A DNA stretch of 64,000 bases from Rhizobium sp. GTDB lineage: Bacteria > Pseudomonadota > Alphaproteobacteria > Rhizobiales > Rhizobiaceae. Made by a program: the position numbers and the translations under genes. The notes beneath the pieces are model-generated. The model was not told where the DNA came from and searched no databases. It saw nothing but the letters and a program-made list of their open reading frames with translations. Location: contig PEKW01000005.1 of assembly GCA_002796995.1 (NCBI GenBank), positions 248,001 to 312,000 of the forward strand, in the 5' to 3' direction. The first letter of the stretch is position 1. Each line of letters begins with the position of its first letter. This document shows positions 53,048 to 61,738 of this stretch, piece by piece.

Positions 53048-54385
53048 TCAGCCGCCGGTCGCCAGCATGCGAAGCAGCGTGTTGTCGGAATAGACCCGGT
53101 TGCGGCCGTAGCGCTTGGCCAGATAGAGGAACTGGTCGGCCGCATTGAGGTAGTTGCTGAAGTTCTCCAGCCCCGCCACTTCCGCAACCCCGATCGAGGC
53201 GGTCACCGCGATGTCGGTATCGTCGAGCGCGACCCGCAATTCGGCGATGCAGCGGCGCACGGTTTCGCAGAACAGGCTCGCGCTCTCGCAATCCATGCCG
53301 GTCAGCAGGATGCCGAACTCCTCGCCGCCGAGCCGCGCCAGCAGGTAGTCACTGTCTTCCACCAGGCTCGACAGCCTAGTTGCGACGGCCTTCAGCACCC
53401 GGTCGCCGATCTCGTGGCCATAGGTGTCGTTGAGCTGCTTGAAATGGTCGATGTCGAGCATGGCCATGCTGCAGGCCTCGCCCCGCTCGAGGCAGCTCGC
53501 GACGCGGGCCGGCCCTTCGTCGAAGAAGTGGCGGCGATTGCGCAGGCCCGTCAGATAGTCGCTGAAGGCCGCGAGCCGCAGCTGGCGCATCTGCGACAGC
53601 GTCTCGATATTGTGGCCGATCCGGCACTGCAGTTCCTCGACCACGAAGGGCCGATAGACGAAGTCGTTGGCGCCGGCCTTGAGGAAGCTTGCCGACAGGA
53701 GACGATCAGCGGAGGACGAGATGCCGATGATCCGCAGCCGGTCGGAGCCGTGTTCGCGGCGGATGCGGCGGGTGAGCTCGTAGCCGTCCATGTCCGGCAT
53801 ATTGTAGTCGGTGATGACCATGTCGATACCGGGATGGCGCACCAGCATGTCGAGGGCTTCGCTGCCCGTCGTCGCCTCGAAGACCTGGAACTGCTGCACC
53901 CTGAGCAGGTCGGTCAGCATCTTGCGCGCCGAAGCCACGTCATCGACCACCAGCACCCGCACATGGCGGTTGGAGAGAACACGCTCGACGGCCGAGACGA
54001 CCATGTCGACGGCACGCTCGTTGTTCTTGATCACATAGTCGGCCACACCGCGCTCGACCAGGCGCTCGCGCATGTGGCGGTTGAAATCGGCGGTGAAGAC
54101 GACCGCCGGAATGCCCATGGCCACGACTTCGTCGAGGATCTGGCCGTCGGGCGAATCGGGAAGATTGAGATCGACCACTGCCGCATCGAAGGGTTGGTCC
54201 GTCGCCTCTGCCGCCTCGTGGAACGCCTTGGTCGACGCGCAATGCGTCACCTTGAGCCCGTGCTCCTTCTCGAAGCGATGGCAGAGCAAGGAAGAAAAAG
54301 TGCGGGAATCTTCGATCACAAGCACATGCGCACGTTTGCGCGCGGCGGATTGTGGTCCCGGTGACGGTTCGCTCGGCAGTGACAT
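53048..54385 (-). CDS. double-receiver response regulator with GGDEF domain
   Basis: A 445-residue cytosolic regulator: receiver 1 at about 20-135, receiver 2 at about 143-260 and GGDEF at about 275-440. Receiver 1 has the acidic pair ED, phosphoacceptor Asp72 in VVDLNLP and Lys in YVIKNN. Receiver 2 has VVDDVAS, Asp193 in ITDYNMPDMDG and the SSS/RPF ends. The GGDEF motif is GGEEF at 353-357 with DIDHFKQLND, so it should make c-di-GMP. The RxxD inhibitory site is absent. The layout is that of PleD, but the paralog next door and the lack of divK argue against calling it pleD. Confidence 0.93.
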   Translation of the reverse strand: MSLPSEPSPGPQSAARKRAHVLVIEDSRTFSSLLCHRFEKEHGLKVTHCASTKAFHEAAEATDQPFDAAVVDLNLPDSPDGQILDEVVAMGIPAVVFTADFNRHMRERLVERGVADYVIKNNERAVDMVVSAVERVLSNRHVRVLVVDDVASARKMLTDLLRVQQFQVFEATTGSEALDMLVRHPGIDMVITDYNMPDMDGYELTRRIRREHGSDRLRIIGISSSADRLLSASFLKAGANDFVYRPFVVEELQCRIGHNIETLSQMRQLRLAAFSDYLTGLRNRRHFFDEGPARVASCLERGEACSMAMLDIDHFKQLNDTYGHEIGDRVLKAVATRLSSLVEDSDYLLARLGGEEFGILLTGMDCESASLFCETVRRCIAELRVALDDTDIAVTASIGVAEVAGLENFSNYLNAADQFLYLAKRYGRNRVYSDNTLLRMLATGG

Positions 54386-54446
54386 TGTATTTGCCTTCGG
54401 AAATCAGTCGGTTTTCAAAAAAAGAATGCGTAGAGAACAGGCAACC

Positions 54447-54476
54447 GCCGATCCGGGGTCTTCTCCCCGGATCGGC
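54447..54476 (-). other. perfect 12-bp hairpin between the two double-receiver genes
   Basis: GCCGATCCGGGG and CCCCGGATCGGC with a 6-base loop. On the minus strand no U-run follows directly. It probably protects the upstream mRNA or partly terminates it between the two genes. Confidence 0.6.
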
Positions 54477-54507
54477 AAAATTCGACGATATTTCCCGGTC
54501 CGGCAGC

Positions 54508-55329
54508 TTATCTGCGCGCCGTCGCCGCCTTGATCTGCACGAGCGTGTCGAGGTTCTGGTTGACGCGGCAGTAGAACTCTTCGTCGATGAACGGACGCAG
54601 CATGAAGTCGTTGCCGCCGACCTTGAGGAAGCGGGCGGACAGCAGGCGATTTGTCGAGGACGACACGCCGATGATGCGAAGCTCGTGGCTGCCGCGGGCG
54701 CCACGGATGCGCCGCGTCAGCTCGAAGCCGTCGATGTCGGGCATGTTGTAGTCCGTCACCACGAGGCCGATATCCGGATTGGCTTTGAGGATCTCGAGCG
54801 CCTTGGCACCGCTTTCGGCGGTGCTGACGCGAAAATTGTAACGCTTCAGGCGGCTGGAGAGCAGCGCCCGCGCCGTCGGGCTGTCGTCAACGATCAGCAC
54901 GTGATGGCGGTGGTTGGTCAGGAAGCGGTAGACCGACTCGCCCAGCATCTCGACGGCGAAGATATTGTCCTTGAGGATGTAGTCGACAATGTCCTTGGCG
55001 AGCAGCTTCTCGCGGGTCTGTTCCTGGAAGGTGCCGGTAAAGACGACGACCGGAATGTTCTGGTCGATCAGATATTCGAGCGCCTCGCCGTTTTCCGCGC
55101 CGGGCAGGTTGATGTTGGAGATGGCCAGCGTGACGGCTTCTTCCGACAGCTCGTTGGCGGCCTGCAGGTCCTCGAAGGTTCTGCAGATCTCGACATTGAT
55201 GCCGAACAGCTCCCTCATGCGCGTGCTGATCATGGACGTGAAGACGTTCGAATCCTCGGCAACAATGATTCGAACATCGGGGAAAGTTTCTCCGGAATAT
55301 TGCATTCCAGAAATGCCTAGAAAAGCCAT
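54508..55329 (-). CDS. double-receiver regulator without output domain, first receiver degenerate
   Basis: A 273-residue protein that aligns end to end with the double-receiver half of its downstream neighbour. Receiver 1 keeps the AEDS acidic pair, Thr in VVFTG and Lys in YILKDN. The phosphoacceptor position is Asn72 (AISNINLP), where the paralog has Asp. Receiver 2 is intact: VDDSPTARALL, Asp in VTDYNMPDIDG, ISS-type GVSSS and RPF. There is no output domain, so it probably works by protein contact. AAGG is seven bases before the ATG. It is the first gene of the pair. Confidence 0.92.
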   Translation of the reverse strand: MAFLGISGMQYSGETFPDVRIIVAEDSNVFTSMISTRMRELFGINVEICRTFEDLQAANELSEEAVTLAISNINLPGAENGEALEYLIDQNIPVVVFTGTFQEQTREKLLAKDIVDYILKDNIFAVEMLGESVYRFLTNHRHHVLIVDDSPTARALLSSRLKRYNFRVSTAESGAKALEILKANPDIGLVVTDYNMPDIDGFELTRRIRGARGSHELRIIGVSSSTNRLLSARFLKVGGNDFMLRPFIDEEFYCRVNQNLDTLVQIKAATARR

Positions 55330-55637
55330 GACGCGCCTTCAACCTGAGAGAACTATTGGCAATTTAGCCTGTGCGGCTTGCAGATCCGTTAATCGACGAT
55401 ACGCGATCGAAACATGCTAAGATTAATTCGCCATAAAAACGCCGGCGTCACTTCTGCCCCTTTTTGACGATTGCTTGGTCTGCAGCTGGTCGAAGACAAG
55501 ATGCCGCATCCTGATGGCCAAATCGGGTGTCCTGCCCGGTGGACCGTCGGCCGGTTGCTGTGATCTGCACAGACAAAAGCGCCCGGACTTGGCCGGGCGC
55601 TGTTTACTGACGATTCGGTCTGCGGATGGAGAGCCGG
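55330..55637. other. intergenic region upstream of the double-receiver operon
   Basis: 308 bp. The part near 55345-55430 is AT-richer and should hold the promoter of the double-receiver genes. A terminator for the small exported protein gene lies at 55572-55601. No further gene or RNA was recognised. Confidence 0.4.
55572..55601 (-). terminator. intrinsic terminator after the small exported protein gene
   Basis: AGCGCCCGG and CCGGGCGCT, 9-bp stem with a 6-base loop, then TTTTGTCTG on the minus strand. It lies 37 bp past the stop. Confidence 0.85.
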
Positions 55638-55901
55638 CTACTTGACGGTGGCCGCACCATCCTTGATCTCGACGGTCTCGCCGCCTTCCAGGCCGATGCG
55701 GTCGCCGTTCGGCAGGGTGAGGAAGCAGCCCGACGGGCAGATGGTCTCGGAGGCGCCGGCATCGATCGCGACTTCGGTGCGGTTGCCGTCTTCGACGACG
55801 GTCAGGACGACGGCGTTCGAGCCGGCATTGGATATCGACGCAGCCCAGGCACCGCTCGTCGCGCCGAAAAGGACCACTGTGGCTGCCAGAAACTTGATCA
55901 T
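55638..55901 (-). CDS. small exported hypothetical protein
   Basis: An 87-residue protein with a signal peptide (MIKFLAATVVLFGATSGAWA) and a short beta-rich mature part. Two cysteines in ETICPSGCFL may form a disulfide, followed by LPNGDRIGLEGGETVEIKDG. I do not recognise a family; similar tiny secreted proteins are common in rhizobia. The ATG at 55901 gives an immediate signal peptide, though the ribosome site is weak. A good terminator follows, so it is probably its own transcript. Confidence 0.72.
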   Translation of the reverse strand: MIKFLAATVVLFGATSGAWAASISNAGSNAVVLTVVEDGNRTEVAIDAGASETICPSGCFLTLPNGDRIGLEGGETVEIKDGAATVK

Positions 55902-56019
55902 TGCGCATTCGGCGCTTTCTGCGCCGCCCTCTCGTTTTGCCCGTCCGCCGACTGTTGCTGGTCGATCAGGCATGCCCTCTTCTAATATGCTTCCCCTGAA
56001 CGCCTGCTGAACATGCCGT

Positions 56020-58575
56020 TCATGGCAGGATCTTGTCATCATCCGGCGGATCGCGCAAATCCGTCCGGGTTTCCGGCTGGCGTACACCGGCCCGTCCGCC
56101 AAAAGCACGTCGGGCATCCTCGTCTAGATGCAGATGCACCTCCTGATGGGGATAGGGCATGAGGATGCCCTTCGAGCGGAACCGTTCCAGGATTGTCACC
56201 CGCAATTCGTTGCGGATCGGCAGGGCGCCCAGCACGTCGCCGATGAAACCGCGCAGCTCGAAATCGAGCGAGGACGCACCAAAGCCGTTGAACAGCACCA
56301 CCGGTTCCGGATTGCGCAGCAGGCCTGGATGGGCGAGCGCGATCTCCATCAGCAGGTCCATCACCTGGCGCGGGTCGCTTTCATAGGAGACACTGACCGG
56401 GATCTCGATGCGGCCGAGCTTGTTGCGATGGGTCCAGTTGCCGACCGGCGCGTTGATCAGCTCGGAGTTCGGCACGATGATCGACTGGCGCTGGAACGTC
56501 TCGATCTCGGTCGCGCGCACCGAAATGCGCCGCACGAAGCCCTCCGTCGTGCCGGTCGCCACCCAGTCGCCGACCTTGAAGGGCCGTTCGACCAGAAGGA
56601 TCAGGCCGGAGACGAAGTTGGAGACGATGTTCTGCAGGCCGAAGCCGATGCCGAGCGACAGGGCGCCGGCGACCAGGGCGAGGCTCGACAAGTCGATGCC
56701 GGCCGCGGAAATGCCGATCAGCCCGGCAATGCCGGTGCCGAGATAGCCGACCCCGGTCTTGACCGAGTTGCGCACGCCGGCATCGACCTGCGAGCGGGCC
56801 ATGACATTGCCGTCGAGCCATTTCTGCAGCCAGCGCGTGGCAACCAGGCCGAGGCTGAACAAAAGGATGCCGCCCAGGATGCCGAAGATCGAGATTCGGA
56901 TCGTGCCTATATTGATCTCGGTGAAGATGTTGATCAGCCAGATTTCGAGGTCGCGCGGCTGGAAGCCCCAGGAGATCAGGATGAGCGGAATGCCGATCGA
57001 AAGCGCGAAGACATAGATGGCCAGACCGGCCGCGATGCCCGCCTGGTCGAGGCCGACCGGCTTCAGGTTGAAGCGCCGCTGCAGGAACCGGCCGACCCGC
57101 GTCTCGCCGAACTGGTTGGGCGCCGAGATCGCCTTGCCGGACAGGATGCCGATATACATGGTCGCGACGACCGCGCCGGTGAGCACGATCTGGGTCGCCA
57201 GGAAGCGCGAAAGCCCGACATAGCCGATGGCGCTGAGCAGGATCAGGCCGATGCCGATGACGCGGAACGAGATGGCGATGGTCTTCGGCCAGGGCCGGCC
57301 GCGCTCGGCCGGATCGCCGCTGTCGCTCAGCACCGGGCGCAGGAACGAGACGATGAAGACGATCAGCCCGACGATCACCGACGAGATGAAGCTCTTCATC
57401 ACCGTCAAAACGACGGGCGAACTCAGCGTCTCGCTCACCGCGCCGAGCACGTAATCGGAGCCGTTGACGACTGCCATGGAGAGCACGGCGAAATTCAGGT
57501 CGCGTGCACCCTTGTTCGACAGCCTGACCAGCCGCCAGCTCGGCGCCTTCGGCGCAAGCACGGCGCGCGCCAGCATGGCGACGAAGAAGACGAGCCCGGC
57601 AAAGCCGAACAGCGCCGCGGCGATCGGCGCGATGTCCGGCCGCAACACATTGAACGTGTCGAGGAAGAAGAAGCTCGCCACCAGGAAGGCGCCGAGCGCC
57701 AGCGCCGGCAGGATGGTCGACCAGAAGGCGACCGAGAACCGGCTCATATAGCTGGGATTGCTCTCGGCCGGATCGCGGCGGATCAGCGAGCCGAACAGGC
57801 GGTATTCCGCGGCCAGCAACACCAACGCCATCACCAGCGATAGCATCACCGCCGTGCCGAGCGGCACGCGCTTGAATTTCCAGATGAACGAGAACCAGCT
57901 GCTGACCGTGCGGTTGAAATCGCTGAGCTCGGAAGAGAACACGTTGATCGCGTCGTCGAGCACGTCGCCCGAGATCTCGGTATGCTCGAACAGGCGCTCG
58001 GTGAACAGCTGGCGCCTGAGGTCGGTGATGGTGTCGGAGAGGTTGGAGGCGCGGATCGACAGGTCTTCCGCCCGCCCGGTCAACGTATTGATCTCGAGCC
58101 GCGTGGCGTTGAGCCGGTTGCGTTCCTCGGTGACGGCCGGTGCCTCTTCCGGCTCGCCCTCGGCCGGCTTTTCGCCGAGCTGGGCCAGCCGCGCCTTGAC
58201 GTCGTTGAAGCGTGGCCTCAGTTCGACCGAGATCTTCAGCAGCTGGCGGATGAGTTCATCGGCCTTGACCTTGATGTCGACCAGCGCCGCGTCGTCGTTC
58301 TTGCGCTCCTCGACCTGTCCCTCGACGACGCCGAGCGCCTTCTCCGCTTCGGTGATCTGGGCGCTGACGCTCTCGACGACATCGTCACGCGCCGGCACGA
58401 CCTCCTGGGCGAATGCCGGGAGAGCGTAGCAGGCTGCGACAAGGGGCTGGAAGGCCAGCACCATGACGAGGGCGAAGGGGAATATGCGGCGGTTGCGAAA
58501 CAAAGTCGGTCCTTGCAATGGTCTCAAATCTGCGCGGACCATAGTGGCTGTTTTAGCCAAAAGAAAGAACGCCAT
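56020..58575 (-). CDS. large mechanosensitive (MscS-type) channel with DUF3772 domain
   Basis: An 851-residue membrane protein. A signal peptide or TM lies near 30-55 and a periplasmic coiled-coil DUF3772 domain at about 60-220. Around ten TM helices follow, then the MscS core at about 600-790. The pore helix region SLALVAGALSLGIGFGLQNIVSNFVSGLILL and the beta domain VGDWVATGTTEGFVRRISVRAT are typical. The sequence IPVSVSYESDP begins the C-terminal alpha/beta domain. It protects against osmotic downshift; the long N-terminus may sense the envelope. AAGGG is six bases before the first ATG. Confidence 0.93.
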   Translation of the reverse strand: MAFFLLAKTATMVRADLRPLQGPTLFRNRRIFPFALVMVLAFQPLVAACYALPAFAQEVVPARDDVVESVSAQITEAEKALGVVEGQVEERKNDDAALVDIKVKADELIRQLLKISVELRPRFNDVKARLAQLGEKPAEGEPEEAPAVTEERNRLNATRLEINTLTGRAEDLSIRASNLSDTITDLRRQLFTERLFEHTEISGDVLDDAINVFSSELSDFNRTVSSWFSFIWKFKRVPLGTAVMLSLVMALVLLAAEYRLFGSLIRRDPAESNPSYMSRFSVAFWSTILPALALGAFLVASFFFLDTFNVLRPDIAPIAAALFGFAGLVFFVAMLARAVLAPKAPSWRLVRLSNKGARDLNFAVLSMAVVNGSDYVLGAVSETLSSPVVLTVMKSFISSVIVGLIVFIVSFLRPVLSDSGDPAERGRPWPKTIAISFRVIGIGLILLSAIGYVGLSRFLATQIVLTGAVVATMYIGILSGKAISAPNQFGETRVGRFLQRRFNLKPVGLDQAGIAAGLAIYVFALSIGIPLILISWGFQPRDLEIWLINIFTEINIGTIRISIFGILGGILLFSLGLVATRWLQKWLDGNVMARSQVDAGVRNSVKTGVGYLGTGIAGLIGISAAGIDLSSLALVAGALSLGIGFGLQNIVSNFVSGLILLVERPFKVGDWVATGTTEGFVRRISVRATEIETFQRQSIIVPNSELINAPVGNWTHRNKLGRIEIPVSVSYESDPRQVMDLLMEIALAHPGLLRNPEPVVLFNGFGASSLDFELRGFIGDVLGALPIRNELRVTILERFRSKGILMPYPHQEVHLHLDEDARRAFGGRAGVRQPETRTDLRDPPDDDKILP

Positions 58576-58655
58576 GGCGGGCCCTTGCGACGAAAATCGC
58601 CGGGCGTCGATCGGGACACCCGGCGATCAGATCGGCGCAGTCTGCAAGGGATGGT

Positions 58656-59177
58656 TCAGGCGGTCGCCATGGCCTCGCGCAGTGCTTCGAAGCGGAGCAA
58701 CTGGTCGGCCAGCAGCGCCTTGTCCGCATCACGCCGCACGAAGATTTTGAACATCGCCCGGCCGTCTTCGTTCATGAACCAGACGGAACAGGACCGCCGC
58801 CCGTGGAAGCCGCGGTCGACGAAGGCGATCGAAGTGCAGCGATCCTTGCGGATATGGCCGCCGATCGGGCTGTCGCCGTGGATGTTGAACCAGCCATGGC
58901 CCTCGCTGCCTTCCGGCAGCGCACCTTCGACCTCGAGAACGATGTCCTCGGTGTGGACGATCATCAGCACCTCGCCCCAGCCTGCCATGTCCTGCCAGAT
59001 CGGCAGAAACCGGTCGGAAGGCGCCAGCACCGCGGCGCCGGGCGGCAGGACCGCCAGGATTTCCGCCGGGGTGACGTCCGCCCGGGCGGCGATCGCCTCG
59101 ACCACGCCGTCGGGCTTTTCGGCAAGTGCCGCGCGCGCCCGCTCGGCACGCTCGGGGCTGTTGGTAGCCAGATCCAT
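58656..59177 (-). CDS. hutX: HutX-family intracellular haem carrier
   Basis: A 173-residue protein of the HutX/ChuX-like family that binds haem in the cytosol after import. Conserved stretches are LPPGAAVLAPSDRFLPIWQDMAGWGEVLMIVHTEDIVLEVEG (start of region LPPGAAVL) and GWFNIHGDSPIGGHIRKD, with a haem-axial candidate His. CSVWFMNEDGRAMFKIFVRRD closes the fold. GGAG lies seven bases before the ATG. It follows the HmuQ-like gene by 11 bp and is divergent from hmuTUV. The two together form a haem-handling unit that replaces a full-length HmuS. Confidence 0.9.
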   Translation of the reverse strand: MDLATNSPERAERARAALAEKPDGVVEAIAARADVTPAEILAVLPPGAAVLAPSDRFLPIWQDMAGWGEVLMIVHTEDIVLEVEGALPEGSEGHGWFNIHGDSPIGGHIRKDRCTSIAFVDRGFHGRRSCSVWFMNEDGRAMFKIFVRRDADKALLADQLLRFEALREAMATA

Positions 59178-59188
59178 CGCGCCGCTCC

Positions 59189-59530
59189 TCACGCCGCCTC
59201 GTCGACGCGCTTGCCGTCACGGTCCTCGTGGATGATGACCTCGAAACCCTCGAAATGCGGGCCGGACAGGTACTGGACCTTGGATTCTCCGGCACGGGCA
59301 TGGGCGGCACGGAACTGCTCGGACTTGGTCCAGGCCTTGAAATGCTCCTCGGTCTCCCAGACGGCATGCGAGGCATAGAGCGTGTGATCTTCGGCCGTCG
59401 GACCCTTCAGCATGTGGAATTCCACATAGCCGGGCACCTCGGCCAGACGGCCCTTGCGGTTCGCCCACATGGCCTCGAAGGCCTCCTCGTGGCCGGGCAC
59501 GACCCGAAAACGGTTCATCGCAATAAACAT
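59189..59530 (-). CDS. hmuQ: HmuQ/IsdG-like haem-degrading monooxygenase
   Basis: A 113-residue member of the antibiotic biosynthesis monooxygenase superfamily, in the haem-degrading IsdG/HmuQ branch. The catalytic triad positions fit: Asn near residue 6 (AMNRFRV), Trp in ASHAVWETEEHFKAW and His in FRAAHA. Such enzymes open the haem ring to release iron. It heads a two-gene unit with hutX. Its promoter faces that of hmuT across a 229-bp gap containing a palindrome. The name hmuQ is by similarity and context. Confidence 0.85.
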   Translation of the reverse strand: MFIAMNRFRVVPGHEEAFEAMWANRKGRLAEVPGYVEFHMLKGPTAEDHTLYASHAVWETEEHFKAWTKSEQFRAAHARAGESKVQYLSGPHFEGFEVIIHEDRDGKRVDEAA

Positions 59531-59638
59531 GGCTGAAATCCTCTCTTCTATCTGCCGCGCAGGCCGCCGGTCCCGTGGGCGACGGCCGTTTTCAAGCCGC
59601 CCCGAGCCCCTGTCGCGGCGGCGCCGTGTTGCCTTGGT

Positions 59639-59670
59639 ATTTAAACTTGTGTATTTGTGTCAAGTTAAAT
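59639..59670. promoter_or_regulatory. inverted repeat in the divergent haem-uptake promoter
   Basis: ATTTAAACTTG and CAAGTTAAAT form near-perfect arms, with one extra A, around an 11-base spacer. On the minus strand the site overlaps a TTGACA -35-like hexamer for hmuQ. It does not match the classical RirA or Fur box. An iron-responsive regulator is inferred from context. Confidence 0.5.
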
Positions 59671-59759
59671 GTCGTCGGCCACGGCGCACCTCCATCCTTC
59701 GGCTTCCGGCGCTCAGCGTGCCGGCAGCGCTTCCCTTTTTGCAACAGGAATTTCCCCGC

Positions 59760-60653
59760 ATGCAGCTTTTCCGAGCCCCGCGCACCGCCGCAAGAACCCT
59801 CGCCGCACCCCTTATTCTCCTGGCGCTTGCCGGCGCATCGGCTCGCGCCGACGAGATCCCGACGGATGCGAAGCGGATCGTGTCGATCGGCGGAACGGTG
59901 ACGGAGATCATCTATGCGCTGGGCGACGACGCCCGAATCGTCGCAGTCGACAGCACCAGCACCTATCCGGCGAGCGCGGCCGACAAGCCTGATGTCGGCT
60001 ATATCCGCCAGCTCTCCGCCGAGGGCGTGCTGTCGCAGAAGCCCGACCTGATCATCGCCGAAGCCGGCGCCGGCCCGGCCGACGCGATGGCCATCCTGAA
60101 GGCCAGCGGCATTCCGATCGTCTCCATACAGACGCCGCCCGAGGCAGGTGCGATTGCCGGCAAGATCCGCGCGGTCGGCGCAGCCGTCGGCAAGGACGAC
60201 GCAGCGGACAAGCTCGCCTCCAAGGTCGATGCCGCGCTGAAGACCCTGGAGACCCGCGTCTCCGCCCTGCCCGAGCCGAAGAAGCGCGTGCTCTTCGCGC
60301 TGTCGCTCGCCAATGGCCGCGCCATGGCGGCCGGCACCGACACCTCGGCCGACGCCATCATCCGGCTCGCCGGCGGGGTCAATGCGGCAAGCGGCATCTC
60401 CGGCTACAAGCCGCTGAGCGACGAGGCGGTGATCGCCGCCGCCCCTGAAGTCGTGCTGGTGATGGACAATCCGGCCATGCACCTGACCGCCGAACAGGCC
60501 TTCGCCCTGCCCGCCCTGCAGTCCAGCCCGGCCGGAAAGGCCAGGGCCTTCATCGCCATGGACGGGCTCTATCTGCTCGGCCTCGGTCCGCGCACCCCGC
60601 AGGCCGCACTCGATCTGGCGGCAAAGCTCTATCCGGACGCCGTCAAGCCATGA
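59760..60653 (+). CDS. hmuT: haem ABC transporter substrate-binding protein
   Basis: Periplasmic haem-binding protein. The 297-residue product has a signal peptide (about 1-30, ASARADEIP) and the class III binding-protein layout. KRIVSIGGTVTEIIYALG starts it, VAVDSTSTYP holds the Tyr likely to ligate haem, VGYIRQLSAEGVLSQKPDLIIAE follows, and the second Tyr is in SGYKPLSDEAV. It is the first gene of hmuTUV and ends in an ATGA overlap with hmuU. Confidence 0.93.
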   Translation: MQLFRAPRTAARTLAAPLILLALAGASARADEIPTDAKRIVSIGGTVTEIIYALGDDARIVAVDSTSTYPASAADKPDVGYIRQLSAEGVLSQKPDLIIAEAGAGPADAMAILKASGIPIVSIQTPPEAGAIAGKIRAVGAAVGKDDAADKLASKVDAALKTLETRVSALPEPKKRVLFALSLANGRAMAAGTDTSADAIIRLAGGVNAASGISGYKPLSDEAVIAAAPEVVLVMDNPAMHLTAEQAFALPALQSSPAGKARAFIAMDGLYLLGLGPRTPQAALDLAAKLYPDAVKP

Positions 60654-61738
60654 GCGCGGTCGCTTCGCTGATGGGACGGGCGTCGGTCACCGGCGATCGT
60701 TCCGGCCTCGGCATCGCCGTGATCCTGCTGCTGCTGGTCCTGCTGGTCGGCGCGGCCCTGGTCTCGCTGATCAGCGGTCCGACCGGCGTCGGACTGCAGG
60801 ATCTCCTCACCTATCTCGGCGGCGAAGCCGACAGCCTCGCCGACCAGGACCGCATCATCCTCGAAGCCGTCCGGCTGCCGCGCACCGCGCTTGGCCTGCT
60901 GGTGGGCGCCGGCCTCGGCATTTCCGGCGCCATGATGCAGGGACTGTTCCGCAATCCGCTGGCCGACCCCGGTATTGTCGGCGTCACCTCGGGCGCGGCC
61001 TTCGCCGCGGTCTGCGCCATCGTGCTCGGCGGCACGGTGCTGGCGCCGCTGCAGGCCCTGTTCGGCAACCAGTTCCTGCCGCTCATGGCCTTTGCCGGCG
61101 GCCTCGCCAACACCTTCCTGCTCTATGCCATCGCTACCCGCAACGGCCAGACCTCGACCACGGCGCTCATCCTGTCGGGCATCGCGATCGGCGCCATGAG
61201 TGCGGCGGCGACCGGTCTCCTGATCTTCGTCGCCGACGACCGGGCGCTGCGCGACATCACCTTCTGGTCTCTCGGTTCGCTCAGCGGCGCGACCTATGCC
61301 AAGGTTCTGTCCATCCTGCCTTTCATCCTGCTGGTCATGGCCGCCCTGCCCTTCGTCGCCCGCGGTCTGGACGCGCTGGTGCTGGGTGACGCCGCCGCCT
61401 TCCACATGGGCGTGCCGGTGCAGCGGCTGAAGCGTCTCTCGATTCTTGCGGTCGCTGCCGCCTGCGGCGCGACGGTAGCGGTCGCCGGATCGATCTCCTT
61501 CGTCGGCATCGTCGTTCCGCATCTGCTGCGGCTGGCGATCGGCCCGTCGCACCGCTTCCTGCTGCCGGCCTCGGCGCTGGGCGGCGCAAGCCTGCTGCTT
61601 CTGGCCGACAGCATCGCCCGCACGGTCGCCGCCCCGGCCGAACTGCCGATCGGCATCATCACCGCCATTCTCGGCGCCCCGGTCTTCCTCATGCTGCTGC
61701 TCGGCCGCAACGGCCGCGCCGCCATGGAGGGCCTGTGA
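60650..61738 (+). CDS. hmuU: haem ABC transporter permease
   Basis: A 362-residue FecCD-family permease with ten TM helices. Conserved motifs are RLPRTALGLLVGAGLGISGAMMQGLFRNPLADP, LILSGIAIGAMSAAATGLL and the coupling helix GVPVQRLKRLSILAVA. SFVGIVVPHLLRLAIGPSHRFLLP is the diagnostic C-terminal stretch. It overlaps hmuT by 4 bp, and its stop abuts the hmuV start (TGATG), so all three are coupled. Confidence 0.95.
   Translation: MSAVASLMGRASVTGDRSGLGIAVILLLLVLLVGAALVSLISGPTGVGLQDLLTYLGGEADSLADQDRIILEAVRLPRTALGLLVGAGLGISGAMMQGLFRNPLADPGIVGVTSGAAFAAVCAIVLGGTVLAPLQALFGNQFLPLMAFAGGLANTFLLYAIATRNGQTSTTALILSGIAIGAMSAAATGLLIFVADDRALRDITFWSLGSLSGATYAKVLSILPFILLVMAALPFVARGLDALVLGDAAAFHMGVPVQRLKRLSILAVAAACGATVAVAGSISFVGIVVPHLLRLAIGPSHRFLLPASALGGASLLLLADSIARTVAAPAELPIGIITAILGAPVFLMLLLGRNGRAAMEGL

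Noticed and set aside
53048..54385. Naming this gene pleD
   Set aside because: The domain order matches, but there is no divK neighbour, the I-site is missing and the closest relative is the adjacent double-receiver paralog.
55423..55908. 161-residue minus-strand frame overlapping the small exported protein
   Set aside because: Arg-rich shadow frame crossing a terminator hairpin; the 87-residue frame with a signal peptide is more credible.
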